Virus record (IMG/VR): IMGVR_UViG_3300024262_004767
Coordinates: 1 to 26,483 of that record
Source: a virus
Strand: one strand, 5' to 3'
Length of the DNA stretch: 26,483 nt
The number at the start of each line of letters is the position of its first letter. Position 1 is the stretch's first letter. The notes under the pieces were generated by a model. That model was not told where the DNA came from. It searched no databases and worked only from the letters and a program-made list of their open reading frames with translations. Shown here piece after piece: positions 1-8,578 of the stretch. A program made the translations under genes and the position numbers.

Positions 1-1746
1 GAAAGTCCTGTAGATGGTACTGGTGGAGTTCCAACAACTACTTTTACAAGGTCAACATCTTTGCCTCTTAGAGGAGTTGCTTCTTTTTTAGAAACTAAAG
101 ACGCAGCTAATCGTCAAGGTGAAGGTTCTAGTTGTGATTTTAATATTGATCCGACTGATCAACATTCAATGGTTGAGATCAGTTTCGACTATACGACCTC
201 AGCAAACTATGTGGACGATGATAAAAGACTTTTTGTTTATGATATAACTAATGCAAAAGTAATTGAACTTACTAATAGAAACTTAAAAGCTGGTGAATTT
301 GCCAAATTTAGAGGATGGTTCCAAGCTTCTCCAGATTCAACTTCATATAGATTAATTTTACATACAGCAACAACAAACGCTTTAGCTTACACTATTAAGA
401 TAGATAACGTTTTAGTTGGGCCTGCAGAAAACTTCGTTAATGGAACTGCTTGGAAAACTTATGACAGGTCTGCTGTTGGTGATATTACAGGAGCAAGTGG
501 ATGGGTAACAGATTTCGCTAAACTTACTCCGTATCAAACTATTGATGGGACTTGGCATCTAAAATTTAGCGTAAGAGGTTCGACTACATCTCTGGTTTCA
601 TCATTAAACCTAACATTCGTAGGGGTTACTTTCGCAACTACAGGAGCTACATATGGTCAAGCAGTAGAAACTGATTTAGTATCTACAGGTGTTGTTGGGA
701 GAGAGCCTTCTGTCAAGCATACAGGAACAGGAACTAGCATTGTAACTGTAGGGTCTGAAATTGGAACATTTGATGACATTGGAGTCTCATCTGGTGATGT
801 AATACTAGCTGGCAAACCAACATGGGCAACTGATTCGACTGTGCATTATGGTGGGAGCGTTAGCGCGGCAGTTGAGTTACGCGGAGATGCCACTACAGCA
901 CAAACAGTTATAGCAGGGGCATGGAATAAAGTCACTGGACTAACTGCGACTAGTTCTAATGGCGCAGGATGGGACGAAGCAAATAACAAATATGTTGTGC
1001 CTCAAACAGGATGGTACAATACTAAATTTGCAGCAGCATTAAATGCTGATGCTGATAATGATCTTATATCTTTTAGAACTGCAATATATATAGATGGGGT
1101 ATTGGCAATAACCAGAAAAGCTGGAGACGGCATAAATAACTCAAAATATCTGGATAATTCAATATCGCATTTATTCTATTTAACTAAAGATCAAGAAATT
1201 GAGTTTTATAATTACCAAGACAATACTGATAATGATTCAATCAATCTTGTAAATGATGCTAATAGTTTGTTTGCATCAATTGAAAAATCTAGCGCAGGTC
1301 AATCAGTTGTTCCGACTGAAAAAGTCTATGCTAAATATCGTACAGATGCAGGGCAATCAATTGCTACCAACTCTGCTACTACAATAAACTTTGAAGACAA
1401 AGAAGATGATAATTTTAACTCTGTAACCATTGGTGCTTCATGGAAGTTCACTGCTAAAAGAAGAATGACAATTGAGATAAAGGCTGATTATAAATACCAA
1501 GCAGCAACATGGAATGCAAACGAAGTAACTTATATCAATGTTAGAAAAAATGGGGCTGATTATGAAAAGATGGGGTATCGTGTGCATGTAGCTGGGGTAC
1601 TTTCCCACCATGCTAACAGTGGTAGCACTACTATGACGCTTAATGAAGGAGATTACTTTGATATACAAGCTTATCAAAATAGTGGAACAACTCTATCTCT
1701 TGAAACAGATGCAAGCTATAATTTTATAACTGTAATGGAGCAATAA
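1..1746 (+). CDS. Tail fibre / adhesin-like protein with C1q-like domains (5' truncated)
   Basis: The frame is open from base 1, so the gene begins upstream; 581 residues are visible and the TTG at 61 is internal, not a real start. The protein is rich in Thr, Ser, Ala, Asn and Gly and has no Cys-rich or membrane segments. Around window residues 55-160 it looks like a carbohydrate-binding beta-sandwich. Two C1q/TNF-like jelly-roll units follow: one centred on the GWY motif near residues 290-430 and one from about 440 to the end, with the typical late pattern 'LNEGDYFDIQ'. C1q-like heads are known at the tips of phage fibres, where they bind receptors. The position just ahead of other tail genes fits a fibre or tail-associated adhesin. 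The structural class is fairly safe; receptor-binding is inferred. Confidence 0.7.
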   Translation, partial: ESPVDGTGGVPTTTFTRSTSLPLRGVASFLETKDAANRQGEGSSCDFNIDPTDQHSMVEISFDYTTSANYVDDDKRLFVYDITNAKVIELTNRNLKAGEFAKFRGWFQASPDSTSYRLILHTATTNALAYTIKIDNVLVGPAENFVNGTAWKTYDRSAVGDITGASGWVTDFAKLTPYQTIDGTWHLKFSVRGSTTSLVSSLNLTFVGVTFATTGATYGQAVETDLVSTGVVGREPSVKHTGTGTSIVTVGSEIGTFDDIGVSSGDVILAGKPTWATDSTVHYGGSVSAAVELRGDATTAQTVIAGAWNKVTGLTATSSNGAGWDEANNKYVVPQTGWYNTKFAAALNADADNDLISFRTAIYIDGVLAITRKAGDGINNSKYLDNSISHLFYLTKDQEIEFYNYQDNTDNDSINLVNDANSLFASIEKSSAGQSVVPTEKVYAKYRTDAGQSIATNSATTINFEDKEDDNFNSVTIGASWKFTAKRRMTIEIKADYKYQAATWNANEVTYINVRKNGADYEKMGYRVHVAGVLSHHANSGSTTMTLNEGDYFDIQAYQNSGTTLSLETDASYNFITVMEQ

Positions 1747-1747
1747 T

Positions 1748-2392
1748 ATGTTTGAAGTAACTATAAAAACCCTTGAAGGAGTTATAACAAATGGTCCCTC
1801 AAAGTTTGAAACAAGAGAAATAGCAGACACTTGGGTAGCATTACAAGAGGCTGAATCAAGACCGTGGGGCCACAAAAAAGAAAGATGGCTAAGAGAAGAA
1901 CAATTCGATGACGAAACAATCGAAGCCGCAGAAGAAACTAGAGAAGATATCTTAGAACCTGAAATCCCAGAACATGAGGCTGATGAGCTAGATGAGAATG
2001 GAGACCCAACAGGAGAAACTATAATTATTCCTATGGTTCCAGCTGTTACTGTTACAGCTTATAAGTTTGCCAAAGAATATGTGATCGACGGGCCAACAGA
2101 TATCACAGAAACGTACAGTACAGAACAGGCCGAACTTGCTATGGTTAATGCTGGCAAAGCCGCGAGAGCAAAGTGTGAATTAGTATTAGACTATATTGCT
2201 GGTTATAATTATGCTCAAGCATTTACCCAAGAGCAGATCACAACAATGCAAACCCTATTCTCTGACGTTGAATTAGCCCTCAGAGCAAATAGACCTGACT
2301 TGTCGTTAGGAGCTGTTAATGCTGCCACTCCAGATGGAGTAGTTGTTACTGAAGCTTTAAAAACAAAGGTAATTGAATTACTGTCAAGATAA
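1748..2392 (+). CDS. Hypothetical tail-associated protein (possible fibre-assembly/accessory protein)
   Basis: I do not recognise this 214-residue family. The ATG lies one base after the stop of the fibre gene and GGAG at 1738-1741 sits at good distance, so the two are probably translated together. The N-terminal part (to about residue 60) is charged with Trp residues. A very acidic stretch follows (about 55-90, many Glu/Asp and a D-E-N-G-D run), then a helical C-terminal half. There is no signal peptide or membrane segment. Small acidic proteins encoded directly after a fibre gene are often fibre chaperones or tip proteins; that role is inferred from position only. Confidence 0.6.
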   Translation: MFEVTIKTLEGVITNGPSKFETREIADTWVALQEAESRPWGHKKERWLREEQFDDETIEAAEETREDILEPEIPEHEADELDENGDPTGETIIIPMVPAVTVTAYKFAKEYVIDGPTDITETYSTEQAELAMVNAGKAARAKCELVLDYIAGYNYAQAFTQEQITTMQTLFSDVELALRANRPDLSLGAVNAATPDGVVVTEALKTKVIELLSR

Positions 2393-2401
2393 GGAGTAGT
2401 T

Positions 2402-2845
2402 TTGACTTTACAATCACACCTCAATATTCAGTCTATAAGTGATATTTTTACAAAAATATTTAATTTGTTTCACTTAAAGATGATTTTTGCTTTCTTTATG
2501 ATCTGTTTTTCTTGGATTTTTGAAGGTGATTATCAAATTTTAATTAGTCTTTATGCTTTAGTTCTTATTGATACAATAACTGGAGTATGGTATACAGCAA
2601 AACAACAAAATATTACTAGTAGGGGCTTTTTTAAAGCTGCTAGAAAATCTTTTGTATATTTCCTATTAATAATAGTTGCTAGAATTGTAGATAAACATAC
2701 ACCTATTGATGTGGCTTCTTCTATTATGCAAGCATTTTTAATAGGAACAGAAGCTTTTTCAATTCTAGAGAATATAAATAAGTTAGGATTTCCTGTACCA
2801 ACTAAATTAGTAAAGTTATTAAAAATTTACTATGATAAGAAGTAA
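2402..2845 (+). CDS. Holin (phage holin family 4 / phi29-type)
   Basis: A small (147 aa) membrane protein that probably forms the holes in the inner membrane that end the infection. It starts with TTG; AAGGAG at 2391-2396, five bases before it, supports this start. Hydrophobic segments lie near residues 25-45, 48-65 and 80-97. Between and after them are the family marks: 'VLIDTITGVWYTAKQQ', then a basic turn with 'GFFKAARKS', and a C-terminal 'EAFSILENINKLGFPVP', which closely matches the 'EGISILEN...G.P.P' ending known for holin_4_1 proteins. The endolysin gene lies about 5.3 kb downstream (8157-8549), so the two lysis genes are split by tail genes. Family call is strong; its timing role is inferred. 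Confidence 0.85.
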   Translation: MTLQSHLNIQSISDIFTKIFNLFHLKMIFAFFMICFSWIFEGDYQILISLYALVLIDTITGVWYTAKQQNITSRGFFKAARKSFVYFLLIIVARIVDKHTPIDVASSIMQAFLIGTEAFSILENINKLGFPVPTKLVKLLKIYYDKK

Positions 2846-2847
2846 AT

Positions 2848-5800
2848 ATGTCATGCGAGTCAAACGGTCAATTCAGATGGTTCTATACAGGTAATCAGGT
2901 TGGTTGCTTAAATGAAACTGGTTATTTTAATTTCGTGGCCGGTGGTCCTCCTGGTTCTGGCATTGCTGCTGGAACATTAGTTAAGAAGTTTTTTCAAAGC
3001 GGGTTTAATAGAGCATTATGGCAAGGCTTTAATGCAGAACTTAGCCAAAATTTATTAAATGCTTCGTGGCCTTTTATAGAACTACAATGGATAGCAGAAA
3101 TTTCCATAACAAATGATGTTACTTTTAATGTTTCTAATAGAAATATATATGTTGAAGACACAAACGGAGCTCCAAGGTTCTATCAAGCAAGGGCTGAAAA
3201 GTCTCCAATATTAAATATTACTGCTGGAGAATGGTTATCACCTGGGTTTGAAATTGGAAACTTAAAGATTACTCTAAATAATAGAGACGGATTTTTTAAT
3301 GATTACCTTCCTCACGGAGAACAATATACTCAATGGATAGGTGGAGAAGTTAAAATTTTAGTTGGATTTGGTGAAAGCAGATCAAACTACTTTGAAGTAT
3401 TTACTGGTATAATTCCTAAAAAGAAAGGAATAGAAACCACTTTAGAAACTGTTATTATAAACGCTTATGACAAGCAAGAAGAAGACAAAGTTGAAATTCC
3501 AACGCTTATATATGATAGAACAAACTTTCCTTTTGTAGATTCAGATAAGATAGGACAACCACTACCAATTGTTTATGGAGACTGGACAACAGACCTTTCT
3601 TCTGAGTTTGGTGATATCCCTGCTATTTGCTCTAATGCTAAGGATGATCCTGTTATTAGTTATGTATGGAACATATCAGAAAATGCTTTAAGAGAAATTG
3701 GAGATATATATCTACATAGAGGAAACCGCAATGAGTCTGGAAACGGACCAATTAGATTTTTAGATTCTGCAATTACTAAAGAACCTGAAAAAGGAAGAGT
3801 CTTAATCCCATTTGGTATTCCAGTTTTAGAAGAAGTCTTTGTTCTTATAGATAATGGCAAACCAGGTATTGTTGGATCTATAGGAGAAGTTGTTGCAGAG
3901 TCTTCTAAACAAGACTTTATTATGCTAGGTGTTCAACCTGGAGATACTATATATAAAGAAGGAGATACAACTCCATATAGTGTTTTAGGTGTAACAAATG
4001 GAGCTGTTCAAACATCAATACCAACTGTTATGACTCCTGATAATAACTATAAGATATTAACAGATAAGTACGTATTTAAAAGTGGTGATAAAATATCTGT
4101 AGTTTGTAAAGGAAAAGATATAGAGGTTTTGTCTACTACTAGATTATCAGATTCCAACTTATTAACAATTAATCCTTTAATATTATCTATTGGATTAGAA
4201 AATGATTTCTGGACTTTAGATAACGATGCTCAGAAAATATATAATGTTTCGTTTAATAATGAAATTATAGCAGAATATGATTTTGCAGATATATCACCAG
4301 ACATAACAGAAATTACAGGTCTAGACATACAAACAGATGGCACCTTATGGTTATTTGATAGGCCTCTTTCGAAAATCTATCGATACGTCTTATCTGAGAA
4401 TGCTCTTGGAACTAGTTTTTCTACACTTCAAATTGCAGGTTTAGCAGCAATCTTACCCAAAGGTGGTCCACTATCTATAGATGATGGTAATATTATAACA
4501 CTTCATGATCAAATAAATGGAAATTTTTACAGAATAAATCCTTTTGCTGGTGTTCAACCTGGACTAGTAACAACCTGGAATAGAAACGCTTTTAATCCAT
4601 TAGCTATCGACTGTGTTGATATTGCAGCAGATGTAAACCTAAACCAGATAATAATTTTAGATAGAGAAACCAATAAGGTTTATAGGGTTGACCAAGATAA
4701 TGGAGCTTTTATTTCCTCGTTGGATCTAGTTGATAAAGTCGCTAGTAATTTTGATCAAGGTAGAGGAGTTGGTTACTATATTGATGGAACAATATTTCTT
4801 TTAAATAAGCAAGACTTATCTATATATAACTATAACGAATTTGAAGGAGCTAATGAAAATCCTGGCTTTATTGCAAGAGATATTCTACAAAGTTATGCAG
4901 GAAAGTCCACTTTTGATTTTGATTTAAAATGGAATGAACAATGTAGAGGATCTTTAGCTGATTTAAAATGTAGAGTTTCTATAGATTCTGCAACAAATAC
5001 TTTAGATTTTATAGCTACGCTTCTACAAAGTTATAATGTTTCTATGTTCTTAAGCTTTCAAAGATATAGTTTATTTCATGTTACTTTTGATAACTTCTCA
5101 ACTAATGGGTTGCCTATTAGAGAAGGCGATATAAAGATAGATACTTTTAATCCTAAAAAGGAATTTGAGCAATATTTTAACTCTGCTTACTCTAGATATA
5201 AAAAGAGGCCTTTTACAAACGTAACAATTGCTTCTGATAATTATGTTTCTCCAACTGGTGTTCAATTAGCTAATGGTAAAGAAATCAAGAAAGAATTAAA
5301 CTTGAGTCCTATTTATAGAAGAGAAGACTTAGATATAATTATGCCTTTGTTTGTTAGATTAGCCGCTGCAGAGCCAGAATTTATTGATTTAACTGTTGGT
5401 TTTAGGTTTTTATTTGCTCAGCTTAACACTTTTTATAATATAAACTTTAAAGACATTTTTAAATTAACTGGTAAATCAGGTAGAAGATTTGATAATATTC
5501 CATCTTTTGTTAGGCAGATTCAACTAGATCTTGATAATATGGAAATAAAATTAAAACTATGGTCATTAGGTACTACACAATTTGGAGACTTTGTTCCTGT
5601 TGGAGTGGTTGGCGGTGGTCAAAATGATCAAATTATTCTCACAAATCTTGGTACTGCTGGTTATGTAGCGCCTATAGGAGATATTGTTGGTTCAACCATT
5701 AACTCTGTTGATTTAGCTAATGTAGATGCTATTGATGCTGAAAATAGACAAGAAATTAGTGTAGGAAAAGCTTGGGTTGGTGGATATAAGGTTGGACTTT

Positions 5801-6132
5801 ACTCTGGAATAGACCATACACTAATAGAGGAGCTTGAAATTGATAATATTGCTGGTCCTACTGTTACTTTCAAATCTAATATTGCGAGTACCGTTGAGAA
5901 TACCATTAGAAATTCTGCCAGTTTTATTTCAGATGGACATTATTTAAAATATTTAGATTTTGATAAAGTTAAATTAGAACAAACAACTAAGTTTGGTTAT
6001 TATGGTAAACCTATTGAAGGATACTCATTAACAACAGCTGAAGAGGTTGAAGATCAGAGAGCAGGTAAGCACACTTTCGATAATGGAAGACTGCCTTATG
6101 TTCTTCACCCGTTAAACTTTGTTCCAACTTAA
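2848..6132 (+). CDS. Large tail/baseplate hub-like protein with internal propeller-like region
   Basis: A 1094-residue virion protein, probably part of the tail tip. The first ~30 residues are Gly/Cys-rich. Residues about 85-230 resemble the beta-rich hub or baseplate domain of tail-tip proteins ('GNLKITLNNRDGFFNDYLP', then 'VFTGIIPKK'). Residues about 445-675 contain several units of the type 'Dl..dGtlWlfD....kIYRy' and 'NKVYRVDQDNG', which look like blades of a beta-propeller (NHL/SMP-30-like). Residues 680-920 form another mixed domain, and the C-terminal ~170 residues are beta-rich. There is no signal peptide. The gene follows the holin by two bases and precedes the collar-fibre paralogues. 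A tail role is inferred from size, composition and neighbours; the exact tail part is not known. Confidence 0.6.
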   Translation: MSCESNGQFRWFYTGNQVGCLNETGYFNFVAGGPPGSGIAAGTLVKKFFQSGFNRALWQGFNAELSQNLLNASWPFIELQWIAEISITNDVTFNVSNRNIYVEDTNGAPRFYQARAEKSPILNITAGEWLSPGFEIGNLKITLNNRDGFFNDYLPHGEQYTQWIGGEVKILVGFGESRSNYFEVFTGIIPKKKGIETTLETVIINAYDKQEEDKVEIPTLIYDRTNFPFVDSDKIGQPLPIVYGDWTTDLSSEFGDIPAICSNAKDDPVISYVWNISENALREIGDIYLHRGNRNESGNGPIRFLDSAITKEPEKGRVLIPFGIPVLEEVFVLIDNGKPGIVGSIGEVVAESSKQDFIMLGVQPGDTIYKEGDTTPYSVLGVTNGAVQTSIPTVMTPDNNYKILTDKYVFKSGDKISVVCKGKDIEVLSTTRLSDSNLLTINPLILSIGLENDFWTLDNDAQKIYNVSFNNEIIAEYDFADISPDITEITGLDIQTDGTLWLFDRPLSKIYRYVLSENALGTSFSTLQIAGLAAILPKGGPLSIDDGNIITLHDQINGNFYRINPFAGVQPGLVTTWNRNAFNPLAIDCVDIAADVNLNQIIILDRETNKVYRVDQDNGAFISSLDLVDKVASNFDQGRGVGYYIDGTIFLLNKQDLSIYNYNEFEGANENPGFIARDILQSYAGKSTFDFDLKWNEQCRGSLADLKCRVSIDSATNTLDFIATLLQSYNVSMFLSFQRYSLFHVTFDNFSTNGLPIREGDIKIDTFNPKKEFEQYFNSAYSRYKKRPFTNVTIASDNYVSPTGVQLANGKEIKKELNLSPIYRREDLDIIMPLFVRLAAAEPEFIDLTVGFRFLFAQLNTFYNINFKDIFKLTGKSGRRFDNIPSFVRQIQLDLDNMEIKLKLWSLGTTQFGDFVPVGVVGGGQNDQIILTNLGTAGYVAPIGDIVGSTINSVDLANVDAIDAENRQEISVGKAWVGGYKVGLYSGIDHTLIEELEIDNIAGPTVTFKSNIASTVENTIRNSASFISDGHYLKYLDFDKVKLEQTTKFGYYGKPIEGYSLTTAEEVEDQRAGKHTFDNGRLPYVLHPLNFVPT

Positions 6133-6146
6133 GAGTAATATATAAT

Positions 6147-6317
6147 ATGAATATACTAAGATTTATTGCAGGTTTTTTATTTAATGTTATTATGATGATA
6201 TATTATGTGCCACATATGTGCCACGATGTTGGTATGATATGTGTAAAAAAAGAATGTTGGCCGTGGGAAATGACAGATTTTGAAATAGTTGAAGAAATAG
6301 AAAGGATGGATAAGTGA
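6147..6317 (+). CDS. Small Cys-rich single-span membrane protein
   Basis: A 56-residue ORF filling the gap between the hub-like gene and the first collar-fibre gene. It begins at ATG 6147 and its TGA overlaps the GTG start of the next gene (GTGA at 6314-6317), a strong sign that it is real and translationally coupled. Residues about 5-22 are hydrophobic (membrane anchor or signal sequence). A short segment with three Cys residues and two Trp follows (Cys25, Cys32, Cys38), then an acidic C-terminal tail. The size and Cys content recall small envelope or spanin-like lysis proteins, but no lipobox is convincing. Function unknown. Confidence 0.5.
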   Translation: MNILRFIAGFLFNVIMMIYYVPHMCHDVGMICVKKECWPWEMTDFEIVEEIERMDK

Positions 6318-6838
6318 TTGTAGTACCTCAAATTAAACCAGAAACTATTAAAGCTTTAGAGTCTGATTTTGGAACTTCAGTTGCTTCATCTATTTGGAGA
6401 AAAATAATTAATAACCACACTTGGGTTGAAAGAGCTTATCCCGTTGGTACCGTTTTGTTTTTTCATGAATCAATAACAGAAGCAGATGGTACACCTAAAG
6501 ATCCTCCTAATCCAGATATATGGAAATTTTGTGATGGATCCGCTATCGTTGATTCTGACTCTCCTTTAAATGGTCAAAATACACCAAATGTTTTAGATTT
6601 ATTTCCTAAAGGATCTAGTACTCAAGGACTAACTGGTGGAAACTCTACTTTAAACATTCAACATAATCATGGAGCAGGAACAGGTGTTACAAGCGACGCT
6701 CTTGGTCCTTTTGCGGACGTTGGTTCTGATCATAATACTGGGTCTTTCCATAACCATTCAATAGATAATAGATGGTCTACTGTAGAGCCAATTATTCCAA
6801 AGTATACGGCTTTACAGGCGTATGTGAGATATAAGTGA
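6314..6838 (+). CDS. Tail collar / short-tail-fibre-like protein, paralogue 1
   Basis: A 174-residue fibre-tip protein. GTG 6314 is the start, with AAAGGA at about 6300-6306, and overlaps the stop of the small membrane protein. Residues 1-35 form a helical N-terminus that may attach to the tail. From 'YPVGTVLFF' (about residue 41) onward it follows the phage tail-collar pattern: 'FCDGSAIV', 'DSPLNG', 'TPNVLDLFPKG', then His-x-His pairs ('HNHG', 'FHNHS') and a beta-ended 'ALQAYVRYK'. In T4 gp12 and gp37, His-x-His pairs bind metal inside the fibre trimer; the same is inferred here. Two paralogues follow at once. Collar/fibre identity is good; receptor use is inferred. Confidence 0.75.
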   Translation: MIVVPQIKPETIKALESDFGTSVASSIWRKIINNHTWVERAYPVGTVLFFHESITEADGTPKDPPNPDIWKFCDGSAIVDSDSPLNGQNTPNVLDLFPKGSSTQGLTGGNSTLNIQHNHGAGTGVTSDALGPFADVGSDHNTGSFHNHSIDNRWSTVEPIIPKYTALQAYVRYK

Positions 6839-6844
6839 GATTTT

Positions 6845-7363
6845 ATGGCTGGTTTTAATAAAATAGATAGTGATGATTTGAAATTTGGAAACATAATTTC
6901 ATATGAAGTCGCTACAGAACTAAAAGAAAATATAGATTTGTTTTCTTTATTAGTACCAGTTGGTGAGGTAATTCCTATTTTAGTTGATATTCCAGGAGTA
7001 CCAACGCCAGATTCAAATATTTTTCAAGAATGCAATGGCTCAGAGATAACTAATGAAAACTCTCCATTAAGAACTGTTGGCGCTAGTCAAAAGTTTACTC
7101 CAGACATGAGGGAAAGATATATAAAAATTCCACAAGTTTTTGGACAATCTGGAAACTTAGGCGGCTTAAATAATTCATATATCTTTAGACACAATCATGG
7201 TGGAGCTACAGGTTCACATATAGCGCCAGAGGATGGAGACGCTTCAAATCAACAACAGTCTACAAAACCAGACCATGCACACCTTGTAGGCTATTCTTTT
7301 GATTTTCAGACAAATGTTGAACCACCTTTCTATACACTTAAATGGTTTATGAGGATTCAATAA
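6845..7363 (+). CDS. Tail collar / short-tail-fibre-like protein, paralogue 2
   Basis: A 172-residue paralogue of the preceding gene. The order of motifs is the same: helical N-terminus, 'VPVGEVIPI', 'ECNGSEIT', 'NSPLRTVGA', 'FTPDMRERYIKIP', a Gly/Asn-rich turn, then 'FRHNHGG' and 'PDHAHL', ending in 'YTLKWFMRIQ'. The two His-x-His pairs would again bind metal in a trimeric tip. It starts six bases after paralogue 1, and its TAA overlaps the ATG of paralogue 3. The paralogues keep the framework and differ most between the His motifs, where receptor loops would be expected (inference). Confidence 0.75.
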   Translation: MAGFNKIDSDDLKFGNIISYEVATELKENIDLFSLLVPVGEVIPILVDIPGVPTPDSNIFQECNGSEITNENSPLRTVGASQKFTPDMRERYIKIPQVFGQSGNLGGLNNSYIFRHNHGGATGSHIAPEDGDASNQQQSTKPDHAHLVGYSFDFQTNVEPPFYTLKWFMRIQ

Positions 7364-7896
7364 TGGCTATAGAAACACCTCCTCTATATACAGGAATTTT
7401 TGAAGAAGAAGTTATAAAAGATAACGACCTTCAATCTTTTTCAGAAGAAACCTATAAAAAACTAGGCTTAAATAACAATTGGCTTATAGATTTAAGACCA
7501 ATAGGTAGTATAATATTTGTTAATATTAACCAAAGTGGTGGAGACGTTCCAAGTTCTTTGCTTTTTCAACAATGTGATGGAACTGAGATTGTTAATCCAA
7601 ATTCTCCACTTAGGTCTATAGGAGCTTTTCAAAACTTTACTCCAAACTTAAGAGATACTTATTTAAGAGCTGCTAGTGGAATATCTGGCAATGCTCAAGG
7701 TGGATCTCAAGAACATAATTTAACACATACACATATTACGGGTATTCCTTCCTCCATAGGTGGAGGAATGCAAGACAAAGGTGATAGAAGGTTTAGAACC
7801 ACTCATAATCACTTAATATCAGAACAATATGCTAACCCAACGGTTTTTGATTCACCAGCTTATATTTATATGATAGCTTATATGAAAATAGTTTAA
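7363..7896 (+). CDS. Tail collar / short-tail-fibre-like protein, paralogue 3
   Basis: The 177-residue third member of the tandem family. I chose ATG 7363 rather than ATG 7342 because GAGG at 7351-7354 is well placed for it and it makes a TAATG overlap with the stop of paralogue 2. The motif series is 'RPIGSIIFV', 'QCDGTEIV', 'NSPLRSIGA', 'FTPNLRDTYLRA', then 'LTHTHI' and 'TTHNHLI'. It is closer to paralogue 2 than to paralogue 1 ('NSPLR.(V/I)GA' and 'FTP(D/N)(M/L)R(E/D)' are shared), which suggests stepwise duplication. The His-x-His pairs are kept. Fibre-tip role by family; host-range role inferred. Confidence 0.75.
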   Translation: MAIETPPLYTGIFEEEVIKDNDLQSFSEETYKKLGLNNNWLIDLRPIGSIIFVNINQSGGDVPSSLLFQQCDGTEIVNPNSPLRSIGAFQNFTPNLRDTYLRAASGISGNAQGGSQEHNLTHTHITGIPSSIGGGMQDKGDRRFRTTHNHLISEQYANPTVFDSPAYIYMIAYMKIV

Positions 7897-7906
7897 AGGA
7901 AAACTT

Positions 7907-8164
7907 ATGTTTACTCATCTAATTACTTTAAAAAAGGCCCCATGGTTTATTTATTCACAAGACCAAGAAGATGCTCTAAATATTTGCAAAAAGTATGGAG
8001 ATAATGTTGTTGGTGTTGTTTTAGCACCAGAAGGATTAGTAATGCAAGAAGTTCATATGGAACTATCTTTATATACTCCAAATGTAAAGCTAATTGATAA
8101 AATTGTTGAAAGCGAAAATGAAAAAATTGCTTTAGAAATACTTGAGGAAAAAGAAGATGAATAA
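7907..8164 (+). CDS. Hypothetical protein upstream of the endolysin
   Basis: An 85-residue protein I cannot assign. AAAGGA just ahead of ATG 7907 marks the start. It is compact and mixed alpha/beta, without a membrane segment, with 'NICKKYGDNVVGVVLAPEG' in the middle and a Glu/Lys-rich helical tail. Its last codons overlap the first bases of the endolysin gene (8157-8164), so the two are likely co-translated. This could mean a lysis-related job, but nothing in the sequence proves it. Confidence 0.6.
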   Translation: MFTHLITLKKAPWFIYSQDQEDALNICKKYGDNVVGVVLAPEGLVMQEVHMELSLYTPNVKLIDKIVESENEKIALEILEEKEDE

Positions 8165-8549
8165 TTTTAGTAAAACTTCACAAACTAGGTTAGATTCTTG
8201 TCATCCAGACATAAAAAGACTGTTCTCTGAGGTTCTACAAGGCAGAGATTGCTCTATTTTAGAAGGACATAGAGTAGAAGAAATACAAAATGAGTTATTT
8301 AAACAAGGCTTATCAAAACTAGAATGGCCAGATTCTACCCATAATAAAGTACCATCATTAGGCATTGACGCTGCTCCTTATCCGATTAATTGGGAAGATA
8401 GTAAAAACTTTTACTTCTTTGCTGGTTATGTTTTGGGAATAGCTGATAAGCTAAATATAAAAATTAGGTGGGGCGGTGATTGGGACAGCGACAAAGACCT
8501 AAATGACCAAACTTTCATGGATTTAGTCCACTTTGAATTGGTTTTATAA
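8157..8549 (+). CDS. Endolysin, M15-family L-alanyl-D-glutamate peptidase type
   Basis: A 130-residue zinc peptidase that probably cuts peptidoglycan cross-bridges or stem peptides to release progeny. ATG 8157 is preferred over an upstream in-frame TTG (8142) because GAGGAAA at 8145-8151 is properly spaced for it. The VanY/M15_4 signature is present: His62 and Asp71 in 'STHNKVPSLGIDAAP', and Asp122 and His125 in 'MDLVHFELVL', matching the SxHxxGxxxD and DxxHFEL patterns of T5-type endolysins. His62, Asp71 and His125 would bind zinc and Asp122 would be the catalytic acid. There is no signal peptide, so release needs the holin (2402-2845). It ends the plus-strand unit, just before a hairpin. 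Confidence 0.85.
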   Translation: MNNFSKTSQTRLDSCHPDIKRLFSEVLQGRDCSILEGHRVEEIQNELFKQGLSKLEWPDSTHNKVPSLGIDAAPYPINWEDSKNFYFFAGYVLGIADKLNIKIRWGGDWDSDKDLNDQTFMDLVHFELVL

Positions 8550-8550
8550 T

Positions 8551-8578
8551 ATAAAGGGCCTTTTCAGACCCTTCATTA
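8551..8578. terminator. Hairpin between convergent genes (probable bidirectional terminator)
   Basis: Arms AAGGGCC (8554-8560) and GACCCTT (8567-8573) pair with one mismatch around a TTTTCA loop, in the 29-base gap between the endolysin stop and the stop of the minus-strand gene. It is flanked by A/T-rich runs on both sides but lacks a long U tract, so termination efficiency may be modest. The convergent position is the main support. Confidence 0.55.

Noticed and set aside
7342-7362. Earlier ATG for the third collar-fibre gene
   Set aside because: The ATG at 7363 has a properly spaced GAGG and overlaps the preceding stop; the extra seven residues have no support.
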